Made by a program: the position numbers and the translations under genes | Shown: piece after piece, positions 1 to 8,577 of the stretch | Position numbering within the stretch: position 1 is the first letter of the stretch | How the letters are laid out: each line of letters begins with the position of its first letter | The notes under the pieces: generated by a model | What the model saw: the letters and a program-made list of their open reading frames with translations, nothing else | Database searches by the model: none | Told to the model about the DNA's origin: nothing | Assembly (NCBI GenBank): GCA_035307765.1 | Contig: DATGHU010000051.1 | Span: 4,601 to 68,600, forward strand | From: a bacterium | Lineage (GTDB): Bacteria > Sysuimicrobiota > Sysuimicrobiia > Sysuimicrobiales > Segetimicrobiaceae | Direction: 5' to 3' | Length of the DNA: 64,000 bases

Positions 1-330
1 GACGGTGTCCCAGTGAGTCTCATCCATCTCTAGGAAATGCGCCGACGCCGTTGCCCACGCCGCGTTGTTCACGAGGATGTCCACCCCGCCGAAGGCGCGT
101 ACCGTCTCGTCGAACAACCGGTCCACGTCCCCTTTGTACCCGACGTCCGCAGCGATCGCCACGGCCTCCCCTCCCGTGGCGCGGATGGACTTCGCTACCG
201 GCTCGATCGTCTCCGGCCGGCGTCCGTTGACGACGATCCGCGCCCCTTCCGCCGCCAGCCGTTCGGCGATCCCTCGACCAATCCCGCGACTCGAGCCCGT
301 GACAATTGCCACGCGATCACGCAGTGTCAT
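1..330 (-). CDS. SDR family oxidoreductase (partial, C-terminus outside window)
   Basis: The first 110 codons of a short-chain dehydrogenase/reductase are visible and the frame stays open to the window edge. The Rossmann glycine motif TGSSRGIGRGIA lies near residues 11-22 and the NNAA motif near residues 88-91. These are typical of classical NAD(P)-dependent SDRs, which oxidise or reduce alcohols and ketones in the cytoplasm. The ATG at 330 is preceded by GGGAGG at 7 nt spacing on the minus strand. The catalytic Ser-Tyr-Lys part lies outside the window, so the substrate cannot be guessed. Confidence 0.88.
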   Translation of the reverse strand, partial: MTLRDRVAIVTGSSRGIGRGIAERLAAEGARIVVNGRRPETIEPVAKSIRATGGEAVAIAADVGYKGDVDRLFDETVRAFGGVDILVNNAAWATASAHFLEMDETHWDTV

Positions 331-808
331 CGCAGCCTCCCGCACGGGCGGTGTGTATCGCCGGCCCCCACAGTGCTTAATATAGCATTACGGTATCCGA
401 ACGACGCGGGACGGTTGTCCAACGCGGGCGAGGCGAAGAGTCTTTGCGGATCGCCGGTCGTAGGAAATTACACGCTCGGTCTCAAAAACGAGCCAAAGCG
501 TGGGATGCGGATGGCGAGCTCGTAGGGGAGTTGGAGGGCGCCATTTTGCACGCGTGGGTCGTCGGGGTTCGAAGCGTACGGTCCGGGCCGTCCCTTGCAA
601 ATCGGCAGGCCTAATTCTAACGTGGATCCAACCCATCGGACAGCGATGGTGTTCGGACGATGGTGTCCCCTGCCAGGGGATGTGTCCATCGGCGCCGTCG
701 GCCAAATTCGGACGGGGAGAATTGAGTTCGGTAAATGTGCGCGCCGGCCGTCGCCTCAGATTAGGCAGGTGCCGCCGCTCATGTCGATATGCTAGGAGGA
801 TTGACGCC
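331..808. other. intergenic region, no gene recognised
   Basis: This 478-base stretch separates the divergently oriented SDR (-) and SMP-30 (+) genes. Several frames are open, as is usual in high-GC DNA, but none gives a recognisable protein with a ribosome-binding site. It probably holds the promoters of both flanking genes. A GGTTCGAA string near 567 has no tRNA fold around it. Confidence 0.5.
379..384 (-). promoter_or_regulatory. possible -10 element for the SDR gene
   Basis: An AT-rich patch in otherwise GC-rich DNA reads TATATT on the minus strand, about 50 nt upstream of the SDR start at 330. No convincing -35 box is seen at 16-18 nt. It is offered only as a weak promoter candidate. 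Confidence 0.25.
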
Positions 809-1747
809 ATGTGGGAGTCGATTCAACGATACCCTGATCCTGCGGTGCGGGTGCTGCATCCAAGCTTTGCAAAGTACCGTCTCGCTCAGGCAGCCGTTGA
901 ACGCCTGGCCGCCGGATTCCGCTGGGCCGAGGGGCCGGTATGGTTCGGCGATGGACGGTTCCTATTGTGGAGCGATATCCCGAACAACCGGATCATGAAG
1001 TGGGAGGAGGAAACCGGCGCGGTCAGCGTCTTCCGAAAGCCCACCAACAACGCCAACGGCAACACCCGCGACCGTCAAGGCCGCCTGATCACCTGCGAGC
1101 ATGACGCGCGGCGTGTGACGCGCACCGAGTACGACGGTACGATCACGGTTCTGCTCGATCGGTTCGATGGGAAACCGCTCAACTCCCCGAACGATGTCGT
1201 GGTGAAGTCGGATGATTCGATCTGGTTCACCGATCCGGCGTTCGGCATTCTCGGCTATTATGAAGGGCACCCCGCGACCCAGGAACTGCCCATGAACGTG
1301 TACCGCGTTGATGGCCGGACGGGTCGGACGAGTGTGGTGGCCGAGGGGATCAGCAGCCCGAACGGGCTGGCCTTCTCGCCGGATGAATCCAAGCTTTACG
1401 TCGTCGAATCGCGTTCATCACCGCGCAAGATTCGGGCCTTCGACGTTGTGGAAGGCGGTACCAAGCTCGCCAACGGCCGCGTGCTGATCGATGCCGGCCC
1501 CGGCACGCCGGACGGGCTCCGCTGCGACGTCGACGGCAATCTCTGGTGCGGGTGGGGCATGGGCGATCCCGACCTGGATGGCGTGCGTATATTCTCCCCG
1601 GCCGGCCAGCCGATCGGCCATATCGCGCTCCCCGAGCGATGCGCGAACCTGTGCTTTGGCGGGCTGCACCGGACCCGGGTGTTCATGGCGGCCAGCACGT
1701 CGATCTATTCACTCTACGTGAATATACAGGGAGCGTCGGGTGGGTGA
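809..1747 (+). CDS. SMP-30/gluconolactonase family protein
   Basis: A 312-residue six-bladed beta-propeller of the SMP-30/gluconolactonase/LRE family, which hydrolyses sugar lactones using one divalent metal ion. The usual metal ligands can be placed: Glu41 (EGPVW), Asn128 (SPND), Asn185 (SPNGLAFSPD) and Asp235 (PDGL). The closing strand RCANLCFGG near the C-terminus is also typical. I chose the ATG at 809 because AGGAGG lies 9 nt upstream and the family alignment begins soon after; the frame is open further upstream but without similarity. No signal peptide is seen. The next gene is an amidase 182 nt downstream. The true lactone substrate is unknown. Confidence 0.9.
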   Translation: MWESIQRYPDPAVRVLHPSFAKYRLAQAAVERLAAGFRWAEGPVWFGDGRFLLWSDIPNNRIMKWEEETGAVSVFRKPTNNANGNTRDRQGRLITCEHDARRVTRTEYDGTITVLLDRFDGKPLNSPNDVVVKSDDSIWFTDPAFGILGYYEGHPATQELPMNVYRVDGRTGRTSVVAEGISSPNGLAFSPDESKLYVVESRSSPRKIRAFDVVEGGTKLANGRVLIDAGPGTPDGLRCDVDGNLWCGWGMGDPDLDGVRIFSPAGQPIGHIALPERCANLCFGGLHRTRVFMAASTSIYSLYVNIQGASGG

Positions 1748-1929
1748 ACGGCGCCGGGCACCGATCACCCCACCGCGAATACCTGGCCGGCGAGACCGAT
1801 ACGCCCCGCAACGGCCGTGGCCGGGTTGTTTGCGGAGGGGCGATGATCCCCCGGCGGTTTCCTCAGGAGAACTTCAGGCGATGTCGAAGGTGACGGCCGG
1901 GCGGCACCCCGCTCCAGGAGGATCGGACG

Positions 1930-3342
1930 ATGGACACTACTGGGCTGTGCTACACGCCGGCAACCGAGCTGGCCGGGGCGATCAAGAACAAGAAGCTCTC
2001 TCCCGTCGAGGTCGTTGACGCGGTGCTCGCCCGCATCGACCGGCTCAATCCCGCGCTCAACGCCTTCTGCACGGTGACGGCGGACGCAGCGCGAACCGCT
2101 GCCAAAGATGCCGAGGCGGCCGTCATGCGGGGAGACCGGCTGGGCATCCTGCACGGCGTTCCCGTCTCGATCAAAGACCTGATCATGACCAAAGGCGTGC
2201 GGACGACCTGGGGGTCGAAGATGTTCGAGCACTATGTCCCCGAGGAGGATGCCCCGGTCGTCGAGCGCCTCCGGCAGGCCGGGGCCATCGGCCTCGGGAA
2301 GACGAACACCCCGGAGTTCGGATTCAAAGGGGTGACCGACAACCCGGTGTTCGGCCCGAGCCGCAACCCGTGGAGCCTCGGGCACACCCCCGGAGGGTCG
2401 AGCGGAGGCGGCGCCGCCGCTGTGGCGGCCGGGCTCGGGCCGCTGTCGGTGGGCACCGACGGCGGCGGGTCGATCCGAATACCGTGCAGCTGCTGCGGCA
2501 TCTTCGGGCTGAAGCCGACCCTGGGGCTCGTCGCCGCTGCGCCCACCTACGGCGGCCTCGAGACGCTCTCGCACACCGGGCCGATGACACGGACCGTGCG
2601 CGACGCCGCGCTGATGCTGAATGCCATCACGGGTCCCGATCCGCGCGACCTGAGCTCGCTGCCTGCCGACGGGACGGATTACCTCGCCGAGCTCGACCGC
2701 GGGGTATCAGGACTCCGCCTCGCCTGGACGCCCGACTGGGGGTATGCTCCGGTCGACCCCGAGGTCAGGCGGATCGCGGAGGCCGGCGTGAAGCACTTCG
2801 CCGACGCCGGATGCCGGGTAGACGCCGCGACCCCGGGCTTCCCCAGCCCGGAGGGGGCGTTTGACGTGCTGTTCTCAGCTTCGATCGCGGCGCGGTTGGG
2901 TGATAAGCTGACCGAGTGGGGCGATCGCTTCGACCCCGGCCTGGTGACGATGATCAACCGCGGAATGCGCTGGACGGCGGTGGATTTCATCAACGCTGCC
3001 AACTGCCGGCGCACGCTCGGGGAGTCGTTTCGGAGGTGCTTCGCCCGCTACGACCTGGTGCTCACGCCGACGCTGGCCGCGCCCCCGCTGCCGGTCGGCG
3101 TCAACCTCTACGAAGAGATCGGCGGGCGCAAAGTGGCGCTGACGGGGTGGTTTGCCTTCACCTACCCCATCAACATGACCGGATTTCCGGCGGCGACGGT
3201 CCCATGCGGCCGGACGTCGGAGGGACTGCCGGTGGGGTTGCAGATCATCGGCCCCCGGCTGGCGGATGCCCTGGTGCTTCGCGCCGCCGCCGCGTTCGAG
3301 GCCGCAGCCCCCTGGGCGGTGACGCGTCCGGCGCTGACCTAA
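1930..3342 (+). CDS. amidase (amidase signature family)
   Basis: A 470-residue amidase-signature hydrolase, the usual full length. The catalytic Ser-cisSer-Lys triad is visible: Lys82 (VSIKDL), cis-Ser157 (GGSSGG) and nucleophile Ser181 (GGGSIRIP), with the expected 24-residue spacing between the serines. These enzymes cleave carboxylic amides to acid and ammonia; the substrate cannot be read from sequence. An unusual cysteine pair follows the nucleophile (PCSCCG, about 185-190). The ATG at 1930 follows AGGAGG with 9 nt spacing. It is not preceded by a small AtzG-like gene, in contrast to the second amidase at 48193. Confidence 0.93.
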   Translation: MDTTGLCYTPATELAGAIKNKKLSPVEVVDAVLARIDRLNPALNAFCTVTADAARTAAKDAEAAVMRGDRLGILHGVPVSIKDLIMTKGVRTTWGSKMFEHYVPEEDAPVVERLRQAGAIGLGKTNTPEFGFKGVTDNPVFGPSRNPWSLGHTPGGSSGGGAAAVAAGLGPLSVGTDGGGSIRIPCSCCGIFGLKPTLGLVAAAPTYGGLETLSHTGPMTRTVRDAALMLNAITGPDPRDLSSLPADGTDYLAELDRGVSGLRLAWTPDWGYAPVDPEVRRIAEAGVKHFADAGCRVDAATPGFPSPEGAFDVLFSASIAARLGDKLTEWGDRFDPGLVTMINRGMRWTAVDFINAANCRRTLGESFRRCFARYDLVLTPTLAAPPLPVGVNLYEEIGGRKVALTGWFAFTYPINMTGFPAATVPCGRTSEGLPVGLQIIGPRLADALVLRAAAAFEAAAPWAVTRPALT

Positions 3343-3366
3343 CCGCCGCCCGAATACCGAAGAAAT

Positions 3367-3389
3367 GCCGCCCCATCGAGGGGAGCGGC
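3367..3389. terminator. hairpin, possible terminator
   Basis: An inverted repeat GCCGCCCC/GGGG-A-GCGGC with one bulged base and a 5-nt loop lies 25 nt after the amidase stop, between convergent genes. No T-tract follows, so termination function is only suggested by position. Confidence 0.35.
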
Positions 3390-3508
3390 GGCCGTCCCAC
3401 GATTCGGGCCAACCCGGCGCCGTGGCGCGGTCTGAGTCGTTCGGAGATCCGCCGATACCCGCCCGGCCGTTACCCCGTGCGCACGGCGGCGTGATGAGCC
3501 CCCGCGGT

Positions 3509-3898
3509 TTAAAGATGCGTGCTTGAGGGTACTTGCGCGGCACTTTCCCCGTGCTCTTTTTGCAGCCGCTCCATCAAATCGCCTAACCGTTTCAAGTGCA
3601 CCCGGACTTGGTGGGTGGCCAAGAATACCCTTCGTACTTCCGTCGAGGACTCCGCAGCTTGCAAGATGCCAAGGCATTTCTCTTGCAAGATCCGCATTTG
3701 ATCCAACAAGGGCTCGGGGCCTCGAGGGGCCGGGGGGGTCTCTGCCGCCCCCGCGGAAATGTGGCTTCGATGGCCCAGGATCGCCAAGACGGAGGTCCCG
3801 AAGCGCAGCGCGATCAGATCATGCGGTTCAGCGCTGAGGATCGCCTTTTCGATTTCGCTGCGCCTGTCGTGGCCGCAGATTCTGCAGGGTCTGGACAT
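3509..3898 (-). CDS. small protein with N-terminal CxxC motif and HTH-like segment
   Basis: A 129-residue protein starting with CRICGHDRRSEIEKAI, a CxxC segment like those at the N-terminus of many short uncharacterised proteins in environmental genomes. It is followed at about residues 24-48 by a segment (LIALRFGTSVLAILGHRSHI) that reads like a degenerate helix-turn-helix recognition region with basic and His residues. A proline-rich linker and a charged, probably coiled-coil C-terminal half (about 65-120) follow. A DNA-binding or zinc-binding regulatory role is inference. Only one CxxC pair is present, so zinc binding would need His residues or dimerisation. It stands alone on the minus strand. 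Confidence 0.7.
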   Translation of the reverse strand: MSRPCRICGHDRRSEIEKAILSAEPHDLIALRFGTSVLAILGHRSHISAGAAETPPAPRGPEPLLDQMRILQEKCLGILQAAESSTEVRRVFLATHQVRVHLKRLGDLMERLQKEHGESAAQVPSSTHL

Positions 3899-4148
3899 CT
3901 TCGATCACCGATTTCTGCCGCGTCGTTGCCTGTCCATGATACCCTGGCGAGGGCGACCCCGCGTTCCCCCGAGAGAACAATTTCTGCGTATCCAAAGGAT
4001 GGCACGTCTTCGCGGTGTCCCCGTATCGTTGAATACTCGCTCCGGGACGCGGCGGTCCGCGCTCCCCCCGTCGTGCCTTCGTGGCCTGACGCGGAGTCGG
4101 CAGAGGGCCGCTTGTACCCGTCCACGCGCACGAGGATGGTCCTCCCCC

Positions 4149-4889
4149 TCACGCGCCCGGGCGCGCCGTCTGGCGGCGCCGCCGGCCCGCCGCGAAGGCG
4201 ATGAGCGCCGCGAGCAGGCCGGCGATGGCCGCGCCTACGGCGACGGTCGCGATCCAGGAGATGCCCGTTGCCCCCTCGGGCGCGGCAGCGATAAACACGC
4301 CGAGCTGATCCGTGCTGGCGAAGATCTGCAGCGACCCCGGGACGACGTGCGCCTCGAGCGGGGTCCACCCCGTCCCCGTGGAGCGAAGCAGCATCGTGGC
4401 GTGCCTGGGGTAGCGGAGGACCACGGTGATGGGCGCCCCCAGGAGCACGGATCCTCCTGTGGCGTCGGTCGCCTCGACGCGGTAGGCGTTCCCGTCAAAC
4501 TGGAGTCTCGCCGGGGGTGGGGACAGCGTCCCGGGGTCGAGCGGGGTGATGGTCACCTCGACCGCGCGGGCTCCCGGGCGCGGCGCGATCGCCCCGGACC
4601 GGAGGATCACGCCGGCCTGCCCATCTCCCGTCACCACGGATGTGGAGGGGGAGCCGGCGGCGCCGAGTGTGATCGACTCCTGCCCCGTCTGTGGGGACTG
4701 GTTGGGTTCGGGGAGGTTAGCGGGGGGATGGACCCAGCGATATGGGAGGGGAGGGGCGATGCCTTCGTAGAGGAGGTGCGTCGGGATTTGCGGCCATGTC
4801 GAGCTTCCCGCCACAAGGTAGACGCCGACCGCGACTGCCCCCCAGATCCACACCCGGATGCCGGCCGCGCGACGGTATTGTGGGGGCAT
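4149..4889 (-). CDS. membrane protein of unknown function, two predicted TM segments
   Basis: A 246-residue protein with an N-terminal hydrophobic segment (about 11-28), a long extracytoplasmic part with a YRWV-PP motif near residues 50-55 and beta-rich sequence, and a C-terminal transmembrane helix (about 208-230) followed by an arginine-rich cytoplasmic tail. I do not recognise a named family, although similar proteins with the APPxPYRWVxPP motif occur in other high-GC bacteria. Its ATG lies 1 nt after the stop of the CPBP gene (TGACATG), so it is the last gene of the unit running from the CopC-CopD fusion. That context suggests a surface or envelope role, possibly metal related; this is inference. 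Confidence 0.72.
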   Translation of the reverse strand: MPPQYRRAAGIRVWIWGAVAVGVYLVAGSSTWPQIPTHLLYEGIAPPLPYRWVHPPANLPEPNQSPQTGQESITLGAAGSPSTSVVTGDGQAGVILRSGAIAPRPGARAVEVTITPLDPGTLSPPPARLQFDGNAYRVEATDATGGSVLLGAPITVVLRYPRHATMLLRSTGTGWTPLEAHVVPGSLQIFASTDQLGVFIAAAPEGATGISWIATVAVGAAIAGLLAALIAFAAGRRRRQTARPGA

Positions 4890-4890
4890 G

Positions 4891-5505
4891 TCAGAATATC
4901 TGGAGCAGATTGGCGGTGGCGTGGGTGAGTGCCGGGGCGAGCCATCCCCCCGTCGCCCACCGCTGCCAGCCGAAGATGATCCCCGCGGCGAGGTCGAGCG
5001 GAAGGGCTCGGACCCCGTAGGCCGGGACGTGCACCACCGCGAACAGGCCGGCCGTGCCGATCACCCCGGCGATCGCCCCGGCCTGGCACAGCCAGCCGTA
5101 CGCCAGCCGTCGAAAGAAGATCTCCTCGCATGCGGCGGCCATCACCGTCGCCGCGATGGCCACAAGCGTCGCCGGCGGTCCGACCGGGGCCGTGAGCAGT
5201 CGGCCCGCCGCGAACGCGGCGATCCCCACTCCCACCACCACGGCCAACCCCGCGGGGGTCGGGGGCGCTTCGCGCCGCAGCGGCACCGGGGCGATCGCGC
5301 CGACGATCCCGATCGCGCCGAGCACGGTAAGCGCGGCGATGGTGGCCGGGGGCCGCGCGGCGAGCGCCGCGCACCCCAGCGCGATACACGCCGCGGCGAG
5401 GATCGCGGCGGTCCGGGAATCTCGCCGGGGGAGTCGGCAGATCTCCCCGCTCCGCGACGACGCCTCGCTCATCGGCGCGATGAGATCGCCGCCGTCCCGC
5501 TTCAT
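4891..5505 (-). CDS. CPBP family intramembrane metalloprotease
   Basis: A 204-residue, strongly hydrophobic protein with the CPBP (Abi/CAAX protease) signature: EEIFFRR near residues 124-130, a His in a membrane helix (VVHVPAYG), and a C-terminal THATANL motif. These residues form the glutamate/histidine active site of Rce1-type intramembrane proteases. The ATG at 5505 overlaps the stop of the upstream lipoprotein gene as ATGA, which argues for this start over the internal ATG at 5472. In bacteria CPBP proteins often have unknown targets. Here it is coupled between a lipoprotein and a membrane protein in a copper-type unit. Confidence 0.85.
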   Translation of the reverse strand: MKRDGGDLIAPMSEASSRSGEICRLPRRDSRTAAILAAACIALGCAALAARPPATIAALTVLGAIGIVGAIAPVPLRREAPPTPAGLAVVVGVGIAAFAAGRLLTAPVGPPATLVAIAATVMAAACEEIFFRRLAYGWLCQAGAIAGVIGTAGLFAVVHVPAYGVRALPLDLAAGIIFGWQRWATGGWLAPALTHATANLLQIF

Positions 5506-5990
5506 TTGACCGTAAACGTGATCGTGCTGAGCACCCGCGGGTTGAACGGGAAGTGGTCGGTGGCCACGAACTCGGCCGTCAGGATGTGGGCGCCCGGCGT
5601 CACCGGGACGTCCTGCGTCACCCCGTAGCTCATCGACACGACCTTGCCGTCGAGGCTGAGGTGGACGTGCCCTTTGTCCGGGCTGAGCTGGGTCGAGGTC
5701 TGAGGCACGATCACCCCACCGGTCAGCCGGATGCGCACGTGGAGGGTGCGCCCGGTGATCTCCTCCCCGGGAATCGGCGAGACGATCGCCACGGTCGCGG
5801 TCGACCGGGGGCGGGCGCCCGCGGCTGGCGACGGGGTTCCGGTCTGGGGGCGCGGCGCACACCCGGCCAGCGCGCCGAGCAGGACCGCCGCCCCGAGCAC
5901 CGCCCCCGCCCGTCCCAGCGGCCCGATTCCGAATCCCACCCCCCCGGTGGTCGATCGGGATCGCGGTGACGTGCTCACGCCTCCCTCCAT
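5502..5990 (-). CDS. lipoprotein with C-terminal beta-sandwich domain
   Basis: A 162-residue predicted lipoprotein. After a basic N-terminus and a hydrophobic stretch comes the lipobox LAGC at about residues 43-46. The mature part holds one Ig-like, about 90-residue beta-sandwich containing GHVHLSLDG and a TPGAHILTAEF strand, similar in style to YtkA or DUF4399 domains that may bind metal through histidines. It begins 7 nt after the CopC-CopD stop and overlaps the CPBP start. Start choice is uncertain: the ATG at 5990 lacks an obvious ribosome site, and a GTG 12 nt further in has GGAGGG close by. Confidence 0.75.
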   Translation of the reverse strand: MEGGVSTSPRSRSTTGGVGFGIGPLGRAGAVLGAAVLLGALAGCAPRPQTGTPSPAAGARPRSTATVAIVSPIPGEEITGRTLHVRIRLTGGVIVPQTSTQLSPDKGHVHLSLDGKVVSMSYGVTQDVPVTPGAHILTAEFVATDHFPFNPRVLSTITFTVK

Positions 5991-5997
5991 GGATGGG

Positions 5998-7944
5998 TTA
6001 GAGGCGGACGGGGAGGTGCGATCGCAGCACCTCACCCGCCGCCGTGGTTACGGTGAACGTAAGGTCCCACTCGCCTCGCGACAGCTGCGCATCCCCGATG
6101 AAGTGGCCGGGGCCAAACCGTCTGACCGGAAGGGGGGCGGGGGTTCCCCCCGGGCGGTTGGCCGTCATCGTCGCCAGTTGAGGAAGGGGCATCTCGTGGC
6201 CGGCCGCATCGATGTACGTCGCATGCACCTCGTTGAGCCCTGCCCGCCCCGGATCGAGATAGGCATCGAGCACCCGCCCCCCTGAGAGGTCGATAGAATA
6301 CAGCGTGGGTTGTCCGGGCGCCTCGATTGTCCGGATCCGCTGTGGCTGGGCGCGCACGTCGAGCGCGAGGGGAACCTCGACCGAGTTCGCCCCCTGTTCC
6401 ACCTGCACGGTGACGGCCCACGGGCCCTCTAGAGATAAGTTACTCCCTTGACCCCGGTAACTCCCGTCCGTGCTTCGGGCCAAATCCAATGAGGAGGTAC
6501 CGATGTCGGGGCGGTCCCTGGGGGTAAACCGCAGACTCACCCGATCCGCGTCGACCGGCCGCCCGGTGTCGAAGTCGCGGAGGCTTGCCGTGAAGCCATT
6601 CGGGCCGGGGTAGCCCGGGGCCACCTCCAGCCGCACGTGCGTCGTGGTGGCAAAGTCGCTTCCCGTGGCCACGAGAGGCGGCGGACCCTCCGCCTGCGTG
6701 GTGGGGAAGTTGGCGGGGGCGATCTGCGTGAGCGTCGCCGCGACCGCCAGCGTCAGGGCGCCGACGGCCAGCTCCGCCGCGCCGATCCGCCGGAGGCCGG
6801 CCAGGGTTTGGATCGCGCGGGGGACGCTCCGGAAGCGGTTGACGCCGCCCAGGATTGCGAGAAGCAGGAGGAGCGCCGCTTTGAGCATCACCAACCGACC
6901 GTACGCCGTCGCCGTCAGTTGCCCCCACCCGCCGACCTCGTTGACCGCTCGGAGCGTGCCGGTGGCGGCGACGAGCACCAGCAGGATCCCCGCGGCACCC
7001 GAGAACCGCCGCACCGCGCCCGCCTTCGCGTCGCTCGGCGTCCGTCCGAGCGCGGGAATCAGGACCGCCAGCCCTCCCAGCCACGCGCCGACCGACACCA
7101 CGTGGATCCATTGCGCGGCGACGTTCGCCCAGCGCCACGGCCCCAACGCCGCCGCCGCATGGCCGGCGACGACGTGAGCGAGGGCACCCGCCGCGGCTAA
7201 GATCCCGATCGCCCACAGGCTCAGGCGCCATCGACGCTCGGTCCCTCCCCGGGCGGCGAGGGCGGCGGCGACGCCGAGGAGAGGAAGGATCCGCCACGCC
7301 AGGGCCCGGCTGAGGGATGTATTCAAGAACTGCGCGAGCGGTGCCGCGGCGTCTTGGCGCTGAGACTCCCCCAGGGCGACAACGCCGAGGAGCGCGAGGA
7401 GGCAAGGAATCCAGAGCCAGCGGCCGTTCTGAGTCGAGACGGAGGGGAGCGCGATCGTCCACACCCAGGACGCCCCGAGGAGCACGCTGAGGCCCGCATA
7501 GAACGCCCAGCGCGCTGCTCCACCGAGGACGGAGGGCGGGGGGCTGACGACCTGGGGCAACGTGGCATTGGCGGGGGAGGTGCCCACCCCGAACGCGAAG
7601 GCGCCGCCGGTGACGTGTCCGTCGACCTTCGACACGGTTCGCCACGCCACCGTGTAGACGCCGGCGGCAATCGGGCCGACCGACACCTGCAGTGTGCGCG
7701 GCCGGCCCGGGATCGTCTGGATCGACCCCTGCGAGACCGGCTGGCCGGTGGGGAGGAGAACCCTGATGCTGGAGAGGCTCGGTTCCGGCTCCTCCGTGAA
7801 CGTCAGCGTGATCGTCTGCGGCGGGCGGTCGAGCGTGGCTCCCGATGCCGGATCAGATGCGCTCAGCAGGGCGTGGGCGGACGCGGCCTGCCCGAAGGCC
7901 AAGATGGCGACCGCGATCAGGCCCAGCCGTGCGACCCGGATCAT
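5998..7944 (-). CDS. CopC-CopD fusion protein (copper resistance/uptake)
   Basis: A 648-residue protein. Residues 1-23 form a signal peptide ending ASA, and mature sequence begins with His24 (HALL), the N-terminal copper ligand of CopC domains. The CopC beta-barrel (about 24-125) ends with a VDGHVTGGAFAFGV strand. A proline-rich linker leads into a CopD domain with about eight transmembrane segments (about 150-450), then a periplasmic beta-sandwich domain (about 470-648) seen in YcnJ-like proteins. The family handles copper at the cytoplasmic membrane; uptake versus resistance cannot be settled here. I took the ATG at 7944 because the signal peptide starts there, although the upstream ribosome site is weak. 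It heads the four-gene unit that continues to 4149. Confidence 0.88.
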   Translation of the reverse strand: MIRVARLGLIAVAILAFGQAASAHALLSASDPASGATLDRPPQTITLTFTEEPEPSLSSIRVLLPTGQPVSQGSIQTIPGRPRTLQVSVGPIAAGVYTVAWRTVSKVDGHVTGGAFAFGVGTSPANATLPQVVSPPPSVLGGAARWAFYAGLSVLLGASWVWTIALPSVSTQNGRWLWIPCLLALLGVVALGESQRQDAAAPLAQFLNTSLSRALAWRILPLLGVAAALAARGGTERRWRLSLWAIGILAAAGALAHVVAGHAAAALGPWRWANVAAQWIHVVSVGAWLGGLAVLIPALGRTPSDAKAGAVRRFSGAAGILLVLVAATGTLRAVNEVGGWGQLTATAYGRLVMLKAALLLLLAILGGVNRFRSVPRAIQTLAGLRRIGAAELAVGALTLAVAATLTQIAPANFPTTQAEGPPPLVATGSDFATTTHVRLEVAPGYPGPNGFTASLRDFDTGRPVDADRVSLRFTPRDRPDIGTSSLDLARSTDGSYRGQGSNLSLEGPWAVTVQVEQGANSVEVPLALDVRAQPQRIRTIEAPGQPTLYSIDLSGGRVLDAYLDPGRAGLNEVHATYIDAAGHEMPLPQLATMTANRPGGTPAPLPVRRFGPGHFIGDAQLSRGEWDLTFTVTTAAGEVLRSHLPVRL

Positions 7945-8241
7945 CCCGACTGTTGGCCAACTTCTACCGGCACCGCTAATCAATTGCCCGGCGCGCGCAG
8001 GAGGCGATGCGCGCGCCGACGGCCGCCAAGCATGGCATCGTGCGTTCTTCCATAAGCGGCCGACCTCCTGTGGTGTCGTGAAGTTGTGCGTGCGGCGAAG
8101 ACCATGTGTATCATACCCCGTGCCACGTGCTTCGCCCTTCCTGACCCACGCGCAGATCGCAGGGGTCTTCCGTTTCGGCAGCGAACGGTCCCGCGCAGTC
8201 TTCGACCCGTCCCGCGGTTGGAACGAATCGCCCGGAGGTGT
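7945..8241. other. intergenic region, no gene recognised
   Basis: About 300 bases between the divergent CopC-CopD gene and the permease remnant. No protein is recognised on either strand, and the missing N-terminal part of the permease is not found here. It should hold the promoter for the copper unit. Confidence 0.45.
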
Positions 8242-8577
8242 GTTCGGCAGCACCAGTGTATCGAGGCGACCCGTGCGGTGGGCGCCTCGGGATGCTGCGG
8301 CGTTCATTGCTGCCCACCCTCCTCACGGCGCTGATCGTGCAGGCGACCTTGTTCATCGCCGATGCGATCTTGATCGAATCCGGGCTGAGCGATCTCGGCG
8401 TCGGGTTCCAGCCCCCCGCCCCCAGCTGGGGAAACATGGTTAGTGGAGGGGAGACGTTACGTGGACAGCGCGTGGTGGATCGCGATCTTTCCCCGGACGG
8501 CGATCTTCCTCGTCGGGCTCAGCACCGACCTCGTCGGGGACGGGCTCCGCGACGCGCTCGACCCGAGGCGGCGATGA
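8242..8577 (+). pseudogene. remnant of a DppC/OppC-type ABC transporter permease (C-terminal part only, frameshifted)
   Basis: Translating all three frames gives consecutive pieces of the conserved C-terminal end of peptide/nickel ABC permeases: IEATRAVGASG in one frame, then LLPTLLTALIVQ through FQPPAPSWGNM in a second, then YVDSAWWIAIFP through GDGLRDALDPRRR and a TGA in a third. The frame changes fall in G runs near 8281-8284 and 8447-8454. The larger N-terminal part, including the other membrane helices and the EAA region start, is absent. This is therefore a truncated remnant even if the frame changes are assembly errors. Its stop overlaps the start of the next gene (ATGA at 8574), as a live upstream gene would. 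Confidence 0.82.

Noticed and set aside
540-610. Possible tRNA around GGTTCGAA
   Set aside because: No acceptor or anticodon stem can be formed with the neighbouring bases.
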